DNA of 53,476 nt from assembly GCA_015661405.1 (NCBI GenBank), contig JACWMK010000012.1, positions 1 through 53,476 of the forward strand. The letters run 5' to 3'. This stretch comes from Methanobacterium sp. (lineage in GTDB: Archaea > Methanobacteriota > Methanobacteria > Methanobacteriales > Methanobacteriaceae). The position numbers and the translations under genes were made by a program. The notes beneath the pieces are model-generated. The model made no database searches. It had not been told where the DNA came from and saw only the letters and a program-made list of their open reading frames with translations. Every line of letters starts with the position of its first letter. The first letter of the stretch is position 1. Shown piece after piece: positions 27,386 to 35,591 of this stretch.

Positions 27386-28819
27386 TTAGTAAGCATTTTT
27401 ATGGGTTAATCCTTTAATTATGGTTAGTATGAATATTTTTAAGTCTAATGTGATAGTCCAATTCTCCACGTAATATATATCGTATTCTATTCGTTTTTTG
27501 ATGGAAGTATTACCTCGCCAACCGTTAACTTGAGCCCAACCGCTCATTCCTGGGCGTATGTAATGTTTTATCATGTATTGTGGGATTTCTTCCCGGAATT
27601 TCTCAACGAATATTGGACGTTCTGGTCGAGGTCCTATTAAACTCATATCTCCCTTAAGTATGTTAAAAAACTGTGGAAATTCATCAATACTGGTTTTTCT
27701 GATGAATGATCCGAATTTAGTACGGCGTGGATCATTTTTGTTAGTCCAATGAGTTTCTTCTTCATCATCTCCTTGATATTTCATGCTGCGGAATTTGTAC
27801 ATAATAAAGTTTTGTCTATTATAACCTACTCTTTCTTGTTTGAAGATAATGGGGCCGGGAGAGCTTATTTTTACCATGATTGCAATGAAAATCATTAGTG
27901 GAGATAAAAGTATTAGGGCTAATGTTACTAGTATAACATCAAATATTCTTTTAGTTGATTTTTTGAAAACGTTATCTAATGGTACATATCTCACATCTAC
28001 AATGGGAATATCATCAACCATGTCTAGATATGGTTGGGATGGATAAATAAAAGCTATTTTATTGATTAAATTATCATAATTTATGGCGAATTCAGGTATT
28101 ATTTTTGATTTCACACCGTGTTTCTCGCATATATCTACAATATTTAGAATATTTTCCTGGTTGGATAATGTAATAAAAACATCATCAATTGTATTAGTTA
28201 AAATTAAATCTTCTAAATCTTTAATTTTTCCTATTACTTGTGAATCAACTATTTTATGCTTTTTTTCAAAATTGTCATCTAAAAATCCGATTATATTATA
28301 TCCTACATATGGGTTTTGTTTTATTCTTTGAGCAAATTTTTTTCCAAGTGGTCCTGCTCCAATTACTATTATATGTTTTATATTGTAACCCTTGCTACGC
28401 ATAAATCTTAGAGATTCTCTGATAGTTAATCTTTCAGTGATTGATAATATTAAGCTAAGAGTGATAAAAGTGGCTAATACGTATCTTGAATAATCTGTAA
28501 GCTCGAATAAGAATAGTAAACTTAATAGTAATAGTAATCCTACAAAATTTGCTTTTATTAAATTTAGTACTTCTGATTTAATACTTCTAGTTCTTTGGGC
28601 ATGATATAATCCAAAAATATAGTATAGGAAAAGATAAATGGGTAGAATTACGATGAGTGGCATCATATAAATAATAAATCCCCATCCACTGTATCCGTAA
28701 TTACCGAAGAATGTAGTTTCAAATCGGATGAACCAAGCTAAGATTAATGCTAATGTGATTACAGTTAAATCTATTATGATTAACATTAAATTAAAGTATC
28801 TTTGATTTTCTCTAATCAA
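27386..28819 (-). CDS. Polyprenyl-phosphate glycosyl-1-phosphate transferase (WcaJ/WbaP-like)
   Basis: A 477-residue membrane enzyme that starts glycan assembly by moving a sugar-1-phosphate from a UDP-sugar to a polyprenyl phosphate carrier. Five N-terminal membrane helices (about 10-125) precede a CoA-binding-like Rossmann domain (145-260; VIGAGPLGKKFAQRI). A re-entrant helix at about 292-315 leads into the catalytic bacterial sugar transferase domain (KQERVGYNRQNFIMYKFRSM, then DEFPQFFNILKGDMSLIGPR and RPGMSGWAQVNGWRG). The start is TTG at 28819 with GGAGTGA placed about 9 nt upstream. Full length for the family. It is the likely committing enzyme of this locus, and the UppS product encoded at 37635 could provide its lipid. 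Confidence 0.92.
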   Translation of the reverse strand: MIRENQRYFNLMLIIIDLTVITLALILAWFIRFETTFFGNYGYSGWGFIIYMMPLIVILPIYLFLYYIFGLYHAQRTRSIKSEVLNLIKANFVGLLLLLSLLFLFELTDYSRYVLATFITLSLILSITERLTIRESLRFMRSKGYNIKHIIVIGAGPLGKKFAQRIKQNPYVGYNIIGFLDDNFEKKHKIVDSQVIGKIKDLEDLILTNTIDDVFITLSNQENILNIVDICEKHGVKSKIIPEFAINYDNLINKIAFIYPSQPYLDMVDDIPIVDVRYVPLDNVFKKSTKRIFDVILVTLALILLSPLMIFIAIMVKISSPGPIIFKQERVGYNRQNFIMYKFRSMKYQGDDEEETHWTNKNDPRRTKFGSFIRKTSIDEFPQFFNILKGDMSLIGPRPERPIFVEKFREEIPQYMIKHYIRPGMSGWAQVNGWRGNTSIKKRIEYDIYYVENWTITLDLKIFILTIIKGLTHKNAY

Positions 28820-28893
28820 AAAGTAATCACTCCATAAATTTTCACTTATATTATATATTATTAGTAATAATAATTGTATAAAACAGTTTTTTT

Positions 28894-29787
28894 TTAGTTT
28901 AGAATATTACGAATCAGTTTTAATCTATACATAGTCCATATTCCCGTATAAGTGATTATCGTTATAATCCATGGATATTCTTTTTCGTAATGTTTATTAT
29001 AAAAGATATGCATTGATTTATAGAATTCATACAACAATTTAGATTCTTGTTTTTTGCTGCTTGCACCTTTATAATGAATTACTTTTGCTTCACCATAATA
29101 ATTTACTTTCCATCCATTTTTTTTAATACGGTAGCAGTAGTCTATATCTTCACCGTACATGAAGAAATTTTCATCTAAAAAACCCACCTGACTAAGTACT
29201 TCACTTCTCAAGAGCATGAAAGCGCCGGATAAACAATCAACATCATATATTCCATTTTCATCTAGGTAAGTAAGATTATATTTATTGAAACGTTTACTTT
29301 TTGGGAAGATGTGTGATAAACCAGTCATCCGATAGAAGGAAACCTTGACATTAGGATAACTTCTGCGACATGCTTTATCTAATGATCCATTAGATAACAT
29401 TACTTTACATCCTAATGCCCCTATATTCTTATCAGTATCCATGAATTTTAAACATTTTTCAAGACAATCATTGATAATTTTGGTGTCAGAGTTAAGTAAT
29501 AATATATATTTAGAATTTGTTTGTTTCAATGCTAAATTATTTGCATATGCAAATCCCTTATTTTCATTGTTAGAAATGAATTTGATTAAACCGGTATCTA
29601 TTTTTTTATAATAGTCTTTTTTCAAGCTTTCTAGACTATTATCACCAGATGCATTATCTACAATGATTAATTCATAGTTGAAGGAATATTTTTTGTTGAT
29701 TATGGAATCTATGGTTTTTTTAGTAAATTCATATGTGCGATAATTAATAATTATAATTGATAAATCCATGGTCCTCATGAAAATCAT
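28894..29787 (-). CDS. Family 2 glycosyltransferase (rhamnosyltransferase type)
   Basis: A 297-residue GT2 protein. Motifs are LSIIIINYRTYEFT, VDNASGDNS, LLNSDTKI and the acidic FMYGEDIDYCYRIKKNGW. A hydrophobic segment near the C-terminus (WIITIITYTGIWTMY) suggests membrane contact. ATG 29787 (MIFMRTMDLS) is listed; the third Met (MDLS), which follows GAGGACC, may be the real start. It lies 74 bp upstream of the sugar phosphotransferase gene on the same strand and is probably cotranscribed with it, so it may add the second sugar. Confidence 0.87.
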   Translation of the reverse strand: MIFMRTMDLSIIIINYRTYEFTKKTIDSIINKKYSFNYELIIVDNASGDNSLESLKKDYYKKIDTGLIKFISNNENKGFAYANNLALKQTNSKYILLLNSDTKIINDCLEKCLKFMDTDKNIGALGCKVMLSNGSLDKACRRSYPNVKVSFYRMTGLSHIFPKSKRFNKYNLTYLDENGIYDVDCLSGAFMLLRSEVLSQVGFLDENFFMYGEDIDYCYRIKKNGWKVNYYGEAKVIHYKGASSKKQESKLLYEFYKSMHIFYNKHYEKEYPWIITIITYTGIWTMYRLKLIRNILN

Positions 29788-30081
29788 TTTTATTATTTAG
29801 AAAAACTGTTAAATAACTCGTTATAGCATTTTTTTAAGGGTATAAATGGTTATATAATATTTATGATGGTGATTAATAATAAATATTTGGCCATTAAATA
29901 AGAAGTATTTTCGAAATTAAAACTTAAAATTAATAGAAATAACAAAAAATTTAATCCTTTTTATATAATTAATATATAGATTAAAGATTTTTAATAAATT
30001 ATTAATGAAATATATTTAATTACAATCTTTTTGAGATTGAATTGAAAACTGTTTATCGTAAAAAAATTTAATTAATTTTTT

Positions 30082-31383
30082 TTAGGGTCTACCGACACTT
30101 TTGAATATGAATCCTTTATTTGTAAATTCTTTTGGATTGAAAATAGGTCTAGTGCATATGAAAATAGGGCTCTTTATCAATTCAGGAGTTAGTTTTCGAT
30201 ACTGATCATGATCTGTTATTAATATCACGCAGTCACTATTAAGTGCTTCTTCTAATTTAACGGGCTTTGCACCTTTAGATATAATTATAGTAGGATCAAC
30301 GTAAGGATCATGGGCAAGAACTTCTGCACCTTGGGAGGTTAAATCTTTAATTAGTGGCCCTGCAGGTGTTGCTCTGGAATCGGCGACATTGGCCTTATAA
30401 GCTACTCCTAATAGACTAATTTTTGCATTTGATATGGACTTTCCTATCTCTTTTAGAGCATCTTCTGTCATTAAAGCTATATGATGTGGCATATATTCAT
30501 TTATTTCTCTAGCTGTTTTAATGAGTCGAGCGTTGATTCCCTCATTTTCAGCCATCTCTACAATGAAATAGGGATCAATTGATAAGCAGTGTCCTCCAAC
30601 ACCGGGTCCCGGTGTATGTATATTAACTCGGGGATGGAAATTAGCAGCTTTTATAGCTTCTATGGCATCTATATCCAGTGCTTCACATATTATTGCCAGT
30701 TCATTGGCTAGAGCAATGTTAGTGTCTCTATAAGTATTTTCCATTAGTTTAACCATTTCTGCAGTTACCATATCTTTAACAATGATAATTTTTCCTTGAG
30801 TAATTTTTTTATAGATTAATGCTGCTTTTTTTGAACTTTCTTCATCTATTCCCCCGATAACTCTTGCATTATGAGTCATTTCATATATAGTGTTATTGGG
30901 CAATGCTCTTTCTGGGGTATATGCTAATCCAAAATCGATAGAAGCTTTGAGTCCACTTTTCTCCAGTATGGGGATCACTGTTTTTTCACAAGTATGGGGT
31001 GATACTGTACTTTCAATTATTACTAGGTTTCCTTTATTCAATCCTAGTGAAATATTTTCACATGCAGAAATAACATGCTCTAGATCACAACAGTTATTTT
31101 GATCCACTGGGGTCGGTACTACTACAATCATGACATCAGATTTTTTAGCAGCTTCTACGCCTGCATTAGTTGCTGATAATCGCTTTTCAGTCACCACTTC
31201 ATTAACTAAATCATTTAAACCTGGCTCCATAATGGGTGAAATACCAGAGTTCACTAAATCCACGGTTTCTGAGTTAACGTCTACTCCTAACACTTTAAAA
31301 CCATTCTTTGCAAATAATGATGCTGTAGGAAGCCCTATGTGCCCTAAACCAAATAATGCGATTTTATAGTTTTCCTCTTTCAT
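30082..31383 (-). CDS. wecC: UDP-N-acetyl-D-mannosamine dehydrogenase-type nucleotide sugar dehydrogenase
   Basis: A 433-residue enzyme of the UDP-glucose/GDP-mannose dehydrogenase family, closest in appearance to WecC, which oxidises UDP-ManNAc to UDP-ManNAcA with two NAD+. The N-terminal Rossmann motif is IALFGLGHIGLPTASLFA, followed by VVPTPVD, ESTVSPHT and YTPERALPN. The catalytic Cys is C266 in GPGVGGHCLSIDPYF. The C-terminal UDP-binding domain includes ISLLGVAYKANVADSRATP. AGAGGG lies about 6 nt upstream of the ATG. It would supply an acidic sugar to the glycan locus. UDP-GlcNAc or UDP-glucose oxidation cannot be excluded from sequence. Confidence 0.88.
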   Translation of the reverse strand: MKEENYKIALFGLGHIGLPTASLFAKNGFKVLGVDVNSETVDLVNSGISPIMEPGLNDLVNEVVTEKRLSATNAGVEAAKKSDVMIVVVPTPVDQNNCCDLEHVISACENISLGLNKGNLVIIESTVSPHTCEKTVIPILEKSGLKASIDFGLAYTPERALPNNTIYEMTHNARVIGGIDEESSKKAALIYKKITQGKIIIVKDMVTAEMVKLMENTYRDTNIALANELAIICEALDIDAIEAIKAANFHPRVNIHTPGPGVGGHCLSIDPYFIVEMAENEGINARLIKTAREINEYMPHHIALMTEDALKEIGKSISNAKISLLGVAYKANVADSRATPAGPLIKDLTSQGAEVLAHDPYVDPTIIISKGAKPVKLEEALNSDCVILITDHDQYRKLTPELIKSPIFICTRPIFNPKEFTNKGFIFKSVGRP

Positions 31384-31499
31384 TTTTCCCTCTTGATCTA
31401 AATATCAAGTTATTCAAATTCAATAATTATAAATAATATATAATTTGTAGATTATTTCTTATTTATCTATTTAAATTTTAGTTTATGATGGGCTTGTAA

Positions 31500-32115
31500 A
31501 GTTTATTGGGTGTTGATGTGTTTTCCGGATTTATTGTATCCAGTTTTCCATTTGTCTTTGTAAAATAGTTGGGTTATTTCCGCAGGGATGTTTTCTATTT
31601 TCTTTTTAAGTTCGTCTAACAAGGTTGTCCAGTAGTAAATTTTTCATTTGTAGCTCATATATTCGTGATTATATTTGGGATTTTATGGTGTGGGCCTCTG
31701 GAAAGTCCGGTATATATATTCTTTAATTTCAGTTATTTGCACATGTATAATATTCTTCAGTTTTTTTTTTATAGTTAGATTCTGGTAAATTTTTGTTTTT
31801 TTTATATGATTTATATTGAAATTCCTTCTTTAGTGTTTATTCATGAAAAATAGGATATTTTAACTGAATATCATAATTTAAGATAATATTATGTATTTAA
31901 ATTTATTTTCGGGTATGTTAAGCAATGCGTCATACGGGTAATGTATATAGTATAGGGGGAGTTGTAAATTTGGAGTTATGAATTTGAAAAATTTTATTTA
32001 TGAAACTTTGGTGGGGGTCTTTCGATGATGTTTAATTAAATTTTAAAGGTTTTTTTGTGGATGACCGGCTATTGCAGTTAAGGTTTGACGGGCCTGTTTT
32101 ACGCCAATCAAGCTG
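31500..32115 (-). pseudogene. Degenerate coding remnant, possibly a transposase
   Basis: The minus strand of 31512-31650 reads in one frame as WTTLLDELKKKIENIPAE, then ITQLFYKDKWKTGYNKSG and KHINTQ before a stop, with in-frame stops upstream. A second patch at about 32035-32115 reads GVKQARQTLTAIAGHPQKN on the same strand. The local base composition is richer in G+C than the surroundings, as expected for former coding DNA. The family is not certain; a transposase is a guess from the style of the sequence and its position in a gene-poor gap. Confidence 0.35.
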
Positions 32116-32511
32116 TAAACCAATGACATTTAATTTTTTTTTATAAAAGTTTTATTTCAGATTCATTTATAATAAATGAAGGATGGAATTTTTTTTAAGT
32201 GGATTAAAGAATAGATCAAAAATTTTGATAAGTTTTTGTAGGGGGATCCAAATATAATTTAATTTTTTATTTGTAATAGAATTAAAAAAAAACGGTAAAA
32301 ATTAAGAGTTTATGAAGATTAAAAGGGATTAAATGTTCTTGTTATATATTATGAAAATTTCATGTTTAGTGTAATAAAGTATAAGATAATAAGAGGAGAG
32401 ATAAAAATAAAATTTAAAGAAACATTTCTATAAAATTAGATATTTGAAATAAAGAAAAATAATTTATAGTTATAGAATTAATGTTTTATGAAAATTTATT
32501 TTGTGGAATAA

Positions 32512-32694
32512 TTTAAGAAAAGTATTACTATTGAATGTAAAAAATATATAAAAAAAATCTGAGAAATCGGGATTATGAATCCGATAAACATTAAAATAAC
32601 GTCAAATATTTCTTTTTCAGATTCCTTAAAGTACCCTTAACGGTACCTTAGAAAAATTTTTTAATTAGAAAATATTTTAAGAAAAGTATTACTA
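32512..32694. repeat. 19-bp direct repeats flanking two small hairpins
   Basis: The sequence TTTAAGAAAAGTATTACTA occurs at 32512-32530 and again at 32676-32694. Between them lie an imperfect hairpin (32567-32584, arms TCGGGATT and AATCCGA) and a second one (32631-32646, GTACC and GGTAC). No ORF is present. The unit could be a tiny mobile-element scar or a regulatory array. Confidence 0.6.
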
Positions 32695-32876
32695 ATTACG
32701 AGAATTAGCAAATATTTTTTTTTATACCTAATCCTTTATGATTATTAAAAAATCAGTTTAAGTTATAGGGCTGTAAATGTAATATACTATGAAAGTAGAA
32801 ATATAGCTTTATAAAACAGGGATTTTATAAATATTCTAAATTAAAATATTTTTTTAAGATTTTAGTCATTTATTCC

Positions 32877-32889
32877 AAAAGTATATAAT
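32877..32889 (+). promoter_or_regulatory. BRE/TATA promoter of the winged-helix gene
   Basis: CCAAAAGTATATAATG (32875-32890) has the purine-rich BRE followed by TATATAA, a classic archaeal promoter. It predicts a transcription start near 32910 and a leader of about 35 nt, with GGAGAT before the ATG. Confidence 0.6.
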
Positions 32890-32945
32890 GGATCCTTTAT
32901 TTAAAAAAAAAGTTTTATTGTTTATATGAGTCATGGAGATATTAA

Positions 32946-33224
32946 ATGAAAAGATTACTCTGGTATTTAATCGCCGGCACTAAAGGCGGAGTTAATCGTG
33001 CCAGAATAATTAAATGTCTCCAGGAAAGACCTTATAATGCGAATCAAATTGCTGAAAAATTAAATTTAGATTATAAGACAATTAGACATCACATTAAAGT
33101 ATTGGAGGATAATAATATAATTGTATCTTCTGGAGATAAGTATGGAACATTATATTTCCTCTCCGGTGATATGGAGAATAGTTTAGACGTTTTTGATGAA
33201 ATTTGGAATAGTATTAAGGATTAA
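32946..33224 (+). CDS. Winged helix-turn-helix transcriptional regulator (ArsR-like)
   Basis: A 92-residue DNA-binding protein made almost entirely of a winged helix domain: RARIIKCLQERPYNANQIAE, then NLDYKTIRHHIKVLEDNNI as the recognition helix, and a short wing ending YGTLYFLS. There is no ligand domain, metal site or membrane helix. Archaeal regulators of this size are often paired with a small membrane protein, and such a gene follows 85 bp downstream with its own TATA box. Targets cannot be read from the sequence; autoregulation together with the neighbour is a reasonable guess. Confidence 0.85.
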   Translation: MKRLLWYLIAGTKGGVNRARIIKCLQERPYNANQIAEKLNLDYKTIRHHIKVLEDNNIIVSSGDKYGTLYFLSGDMENSLDVFDEIWNSIKD

Positions 33225-33277
33225 ATTAAAGAAAAATCTTGGATAAAAAAAATGAATAATGATATTTAAATCAATAG

Positions 33278-33287
33278 TTTATATAAG
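33278..33287 (+). promoter_or_regulatory. TATA box of the small membrane protein gene
   Basis: TTTATATAAG centred about 27 bp before the ATG at 33310 places the transcript start at or just before the start codon, so this mRNA is probably leaderless; no convincing ribosome site is visible. Confidence 0.55.
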
Positions 33288-33309
33288 ATAAGGATATAAT
33301 GGGATTATA

Positions 33310-33687
33310 ATGGCAATACATGATATTATATTTAGTAACGGATCATCGCACGGAACTATAATTCGGAATGGATCCGCTGTAACTTTTCCGCATTCATATA
33401 TATTTCAACCCCTTTTATACTTAGATTCTTTGGTATCAGTGGGTAATATAGTTTTATTATTATTATTACTTTATGTTTATTGGGGGAATTATAGGAAAAT
33501 AAAGTCTGATTTCACTTTAGGTTTAATAATGTTTGCTGCTCTACTTTTACTGCAGAACATATTATTCAGCAGCTTTTTATTATTCCACCAAGCTTTTCGC
33601 GTGGCTGTTCTTGGTTTACCGTTATTTGTACTGAATATAACAGAATTTTTGGCGTTAGCTGTCCTCCTTATCATTACTTGGAAGTAA
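33310..33687 (+). CDS. Small multi-pass membrane protein next to a winged-helix regulator
   Basis: A 125-residue protein with three or four membrane helices: about 43-60 (VGNIVLLLLLLYVYW), 69-90, and 97-122. The first 40 residues contain no charged cluster and may be external. The segment YRKIKSDFTLGLIMFAALLL resembles the DUF7521-like membrane proteins that archaea encode beside wHTH regulators. It might sense a membrane signal and pass it to the upstream regulator, but this is inference from the gene pair alone. The ATG at 33310 sits at the expected start of a leaderless transcript. Confidence 0.8.
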   Translation: MAIHDIIFSNGSSHGTIIRNGSAVTFPHSYIFQPLLYLDSLVSVGNIVLLLLLLYVYWGNYRKIKSDFTLGLIMFAALLLLQNILFSSFLLFHQAFRVAVLGLPLFVLNITEFLALAVLLIITWK

Positions 33688-33803
33688 TGTGGTATTAATT
33701 TGGGTGTAAATCTGGAATAACTATTTTTAAAGGTAAATATACACTTTAGATTACATAATTATTTCAATCAAATTTTAAGAAGTATATAGGAGGAATTACC
33801 CGA

Positions 33804-34211
33804 ATGATGAAAAGGATAGCATTACTAGTAGTCTTTGCAATGTTAATCGGAACTACACCTATTTATGCTGCAAGTGCAAGTAACACAACTACAATTACAA
33901 ATACAACTCTTAATCAACAAATCCAGGGAAAAGAACAGCAACTATCTCAGGGTGTTAAAAATCAAATAAAAAGTTTAAGAGGTCAAATAAAAAGTTTGAG
34001 AGATCAAATACAGCAGAACAGGCAACAGATGCTTAGTTTGTTTACACAAAATAAGAATCTGAAAAAACAATTAAACAGTACAGGGAATAATACAACAATT
34101 CAAACACAAATCAGTCAAAACAGAGCGAAAATGCTCAATCTTAGATCTGATAATAAAAATCTTAGAAGTGAAATCAAAGATTTACATCAGCAAATAAAAT
34201 CTTTACTTTAA
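33804..34211 (+). CDS. Secreted coiled-coil protein
   Basis: A 135-residue protein with a clear signal peptide (MMKRIALLVVFAMLIGTTPIYA, cut likely after IYA) and a mature part that is nearly all helix rich in Gln, Lys, Asn and Arg. KNQIKSLRGQIKSLRDQIQQ shows a tight heptad pattern broken once by an Asn/Thr-rich loop near residues 95-102. There is no Cys and no membrane anchor, so it should be released or bound to the wall. A strong AGGAGG lies about 10 nt before the first ATG. I do not recognise a named family; a periplasm-like spacer or binding role is only a guess. Confidence 0.82.
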   Translation: MMKRIALLVVFAMLIGTTPIYAASASNTTTITNTTLNQQIQGKEQQLSQGVKNQIKSLRGQIKSLRDQIQQNRQQMLSLFTQNKNLKKQLNSTGNNTTIQTQISQNRAKMLNLRSDNKNLRSEIKDLHQQIKSLL

Positions 34212-34550
34212 ATTAAATATTTCAAATGTGTAGTTGATATATAAAATTATAGATCTATAATATAAATCACCTTAACTCTATATTATTTTATAATTCATTT
34301 TTTTATATATCACTACATAATTTTTTTTTATAATTTTATATGAATTCAATACTTTAATTTTGTTCAAATCGTTAATTAGTTTTTTTTATTAAATGATTTA
34401 TAACAAATCTGGAAGATTGGGGTATGAATTTGGCAAAACTAATTAAACATTAAAAAGATACTTATCTTTTAAGAATAAATCTAAATAATAAATATAATAT
34501 TTATATGAATAAAAACTTCACATTTCACATAATATTATTTAAATATTATT
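34212..34550. other. A+T-rich intergenic region
   Basis: About 340 bp with no ORF or RNA signal. A TATA-like TTTATATGA near 34499-34507 probably serves the NYN-domain gene. Confidence 0.5.
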
Positions 34551-34552
34551 TT

Positions 34553-34558
34553 GGAGGG
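34553..34558 (+). promoter_or_regulatory. Shine-Dalgarno site that decides the NYN-domain start
   Basis: GGAGGG lies 10 nt before the ATG at 34569. A TTG at 34551 would overlap this site, so it is very unlikely to be the start. Confidence 0.8.
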
Positions 34559-34568
34559 AGATCAAAAA

Positions 34569-35072
34569 ATGCGTAATTATGAAAAATTAATCTCTTTTAA
34601 AGAATATTTTCCACTTAAAAGAAGAGAATCTAATGATAAAAATATTGGATTATTAGTAGATGGACCTAACATGCTCCGGAAAGAATTTAACCTTGATTTA
34701 GAATCAGTTAAAGATATATTAAATGAACATGGGAAAATGAGGGTTGGAAAAGTATTATTGAATCAGTATGCTTCTGATAAGTTAATTGAAGCTATAGTGA
34801 ACCAAGGATTCACTCCAATAGTAGTTGCTGGAGATACTGATGTGCATTTAGCTATGGAAGCTATGGAATTAATATATAATCCTAATATTGATGTTATTGC
34901 ATTGATGACTCGTAACGCTGATTTTTTACCTTTAATTAATAAAACTAAAGAAAATGGTAAAGAAACAATTGTGATTGGTGCTGAACCGGGGTTCAGTGTT
35001 GCATTACAGAATTCAACTGATAATTCAATAACTCTTAAAACACCATTACATAATATTGCACCTGGAAAATAA
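34569..35072 (+). CDS. NYN/PIN-like domain protein (LabA/DUF88 family, TIGR00288-like)
   Basis: A 167-residue protein with a PIN-like NYN fold, a domain usually found in metal-dependent RNases. Key acidic positions are in NIGLLVDGPNML (D31), VVAGDTDVHLAMEAMEL and MTRNADFLPLINK; the NADFLPL motif is a hallmark of the LabA/DUF88 group. It matches in length and layout a conserved single-domain family of methanogens. No partner domain is present. It stands alone with its own leader and ribosome site. RNA cleavage is the likely activity on family grounds, with no substrate known. Confidence 0.85.
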   Translation: MRNYEKLISFKEYFPLKRRESNDKNIGLLVDGPNMLRKEFNLDLESVKDILNEHGKMRVGKVLLNQYASDKLIEAIVNQGFTPIVVAGDTDVHLAMEAMELIYNPNIDVIALMTRNADFLPLINKTKENGKETIVIGAEPGFSVALQNSTDNSITLKTPLHNIAPGK

Positions 35073-35270
35073 CTTTTTATTCTTGATTAAAAATTCTAAA
35101 TTTTAAGTATTTTCCTTAAATTAGATTTTTTAAAGAAATTTATTTAATGTATAATGGGCATTTAACTTTTTTTTTATTTTTTCTTTAGCTTATTAAGTAT
35201 AGTATTTGTTTTAAGAATAAGAGAAATTAGTTTATTTTTCTTTTAAAATATTTGAGGTGAAATATTTTTT

Positions 35271-35516
35271 ATGTTAAGTATAACGGTAATTAAACTTGCA
35301 ATAGGGGGTATTGGAGGATTAGGTAGGATTGGGGGTATAGGTGGTTTTGGACGTACTGGGATTTTTGGGAAGCTTGGATTCTTATTATTATTTAGTAGGC
35401 TTGGATTACATGGGATATATGTTATAGGTGCAATATATGTAATATTACTAATCATAATTATTGTAATATTATATTTAGTTTATATATATTACATTAAAAC
35501 AAATTCTCCATATTAA
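35271..35516 (+). CDS. Small glycine-rich membrane peptide
   Basis: An 81-residue ORF. Residues 12-36 form a Gly-rich segment (GGIGGLGRIGGIGGFGRTG) with GxxxG and GG spacing, and residues 48-71 form one strong membrane helix (YVIGAIYVILLIIIIVILYL). GAGGTGA lies about 11 nt upstream of the ATG, a spacing seen elsewhere in this window. The antisense frame is also open but encodes only a proline-rich shadow. It lies between the NYN gene and the protease gene in the same direction. I do not recognise a family; the glycine pattern could drive helix packing or oligomerisation. Confidence 0.6.
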   Translation: MLSITVIKLAIGGIGGLGRIGGIGGFGRTGIFGKLGFLLLFSRLGLHGIYVIGAIYVILLIIIIVILYLVYIYYIKTNSPY

Positions 35517-35591
35517 TGTTTTAGAAAAAAATATTTTTATGTAAATGATAAAGTTTATTTTTAGATCTAGAAATGGTTAGGATGGTAAATC

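Larger units (their letters stand above)
31384..32945. other. Long non-coding region
   Basis: About 1.56 kb without an intact gene. It contains a possible transposase remnant (31500-32115), a small inverted repeat near 31853-31868, and a direct-repeat/hairpin patch at 32512-32694, listed separately. The last 60 bp hold the promoter of the winged-helix gene. The rest is A+T-rich with no signal I can support. Confidence 0.6.

Noticed and set aside
35243..35455. Minus-strand proline-rich frame
   Set aside because: It is the complement of the glycine-rich gene (GGN/CCN codons) and has no ribosome site.
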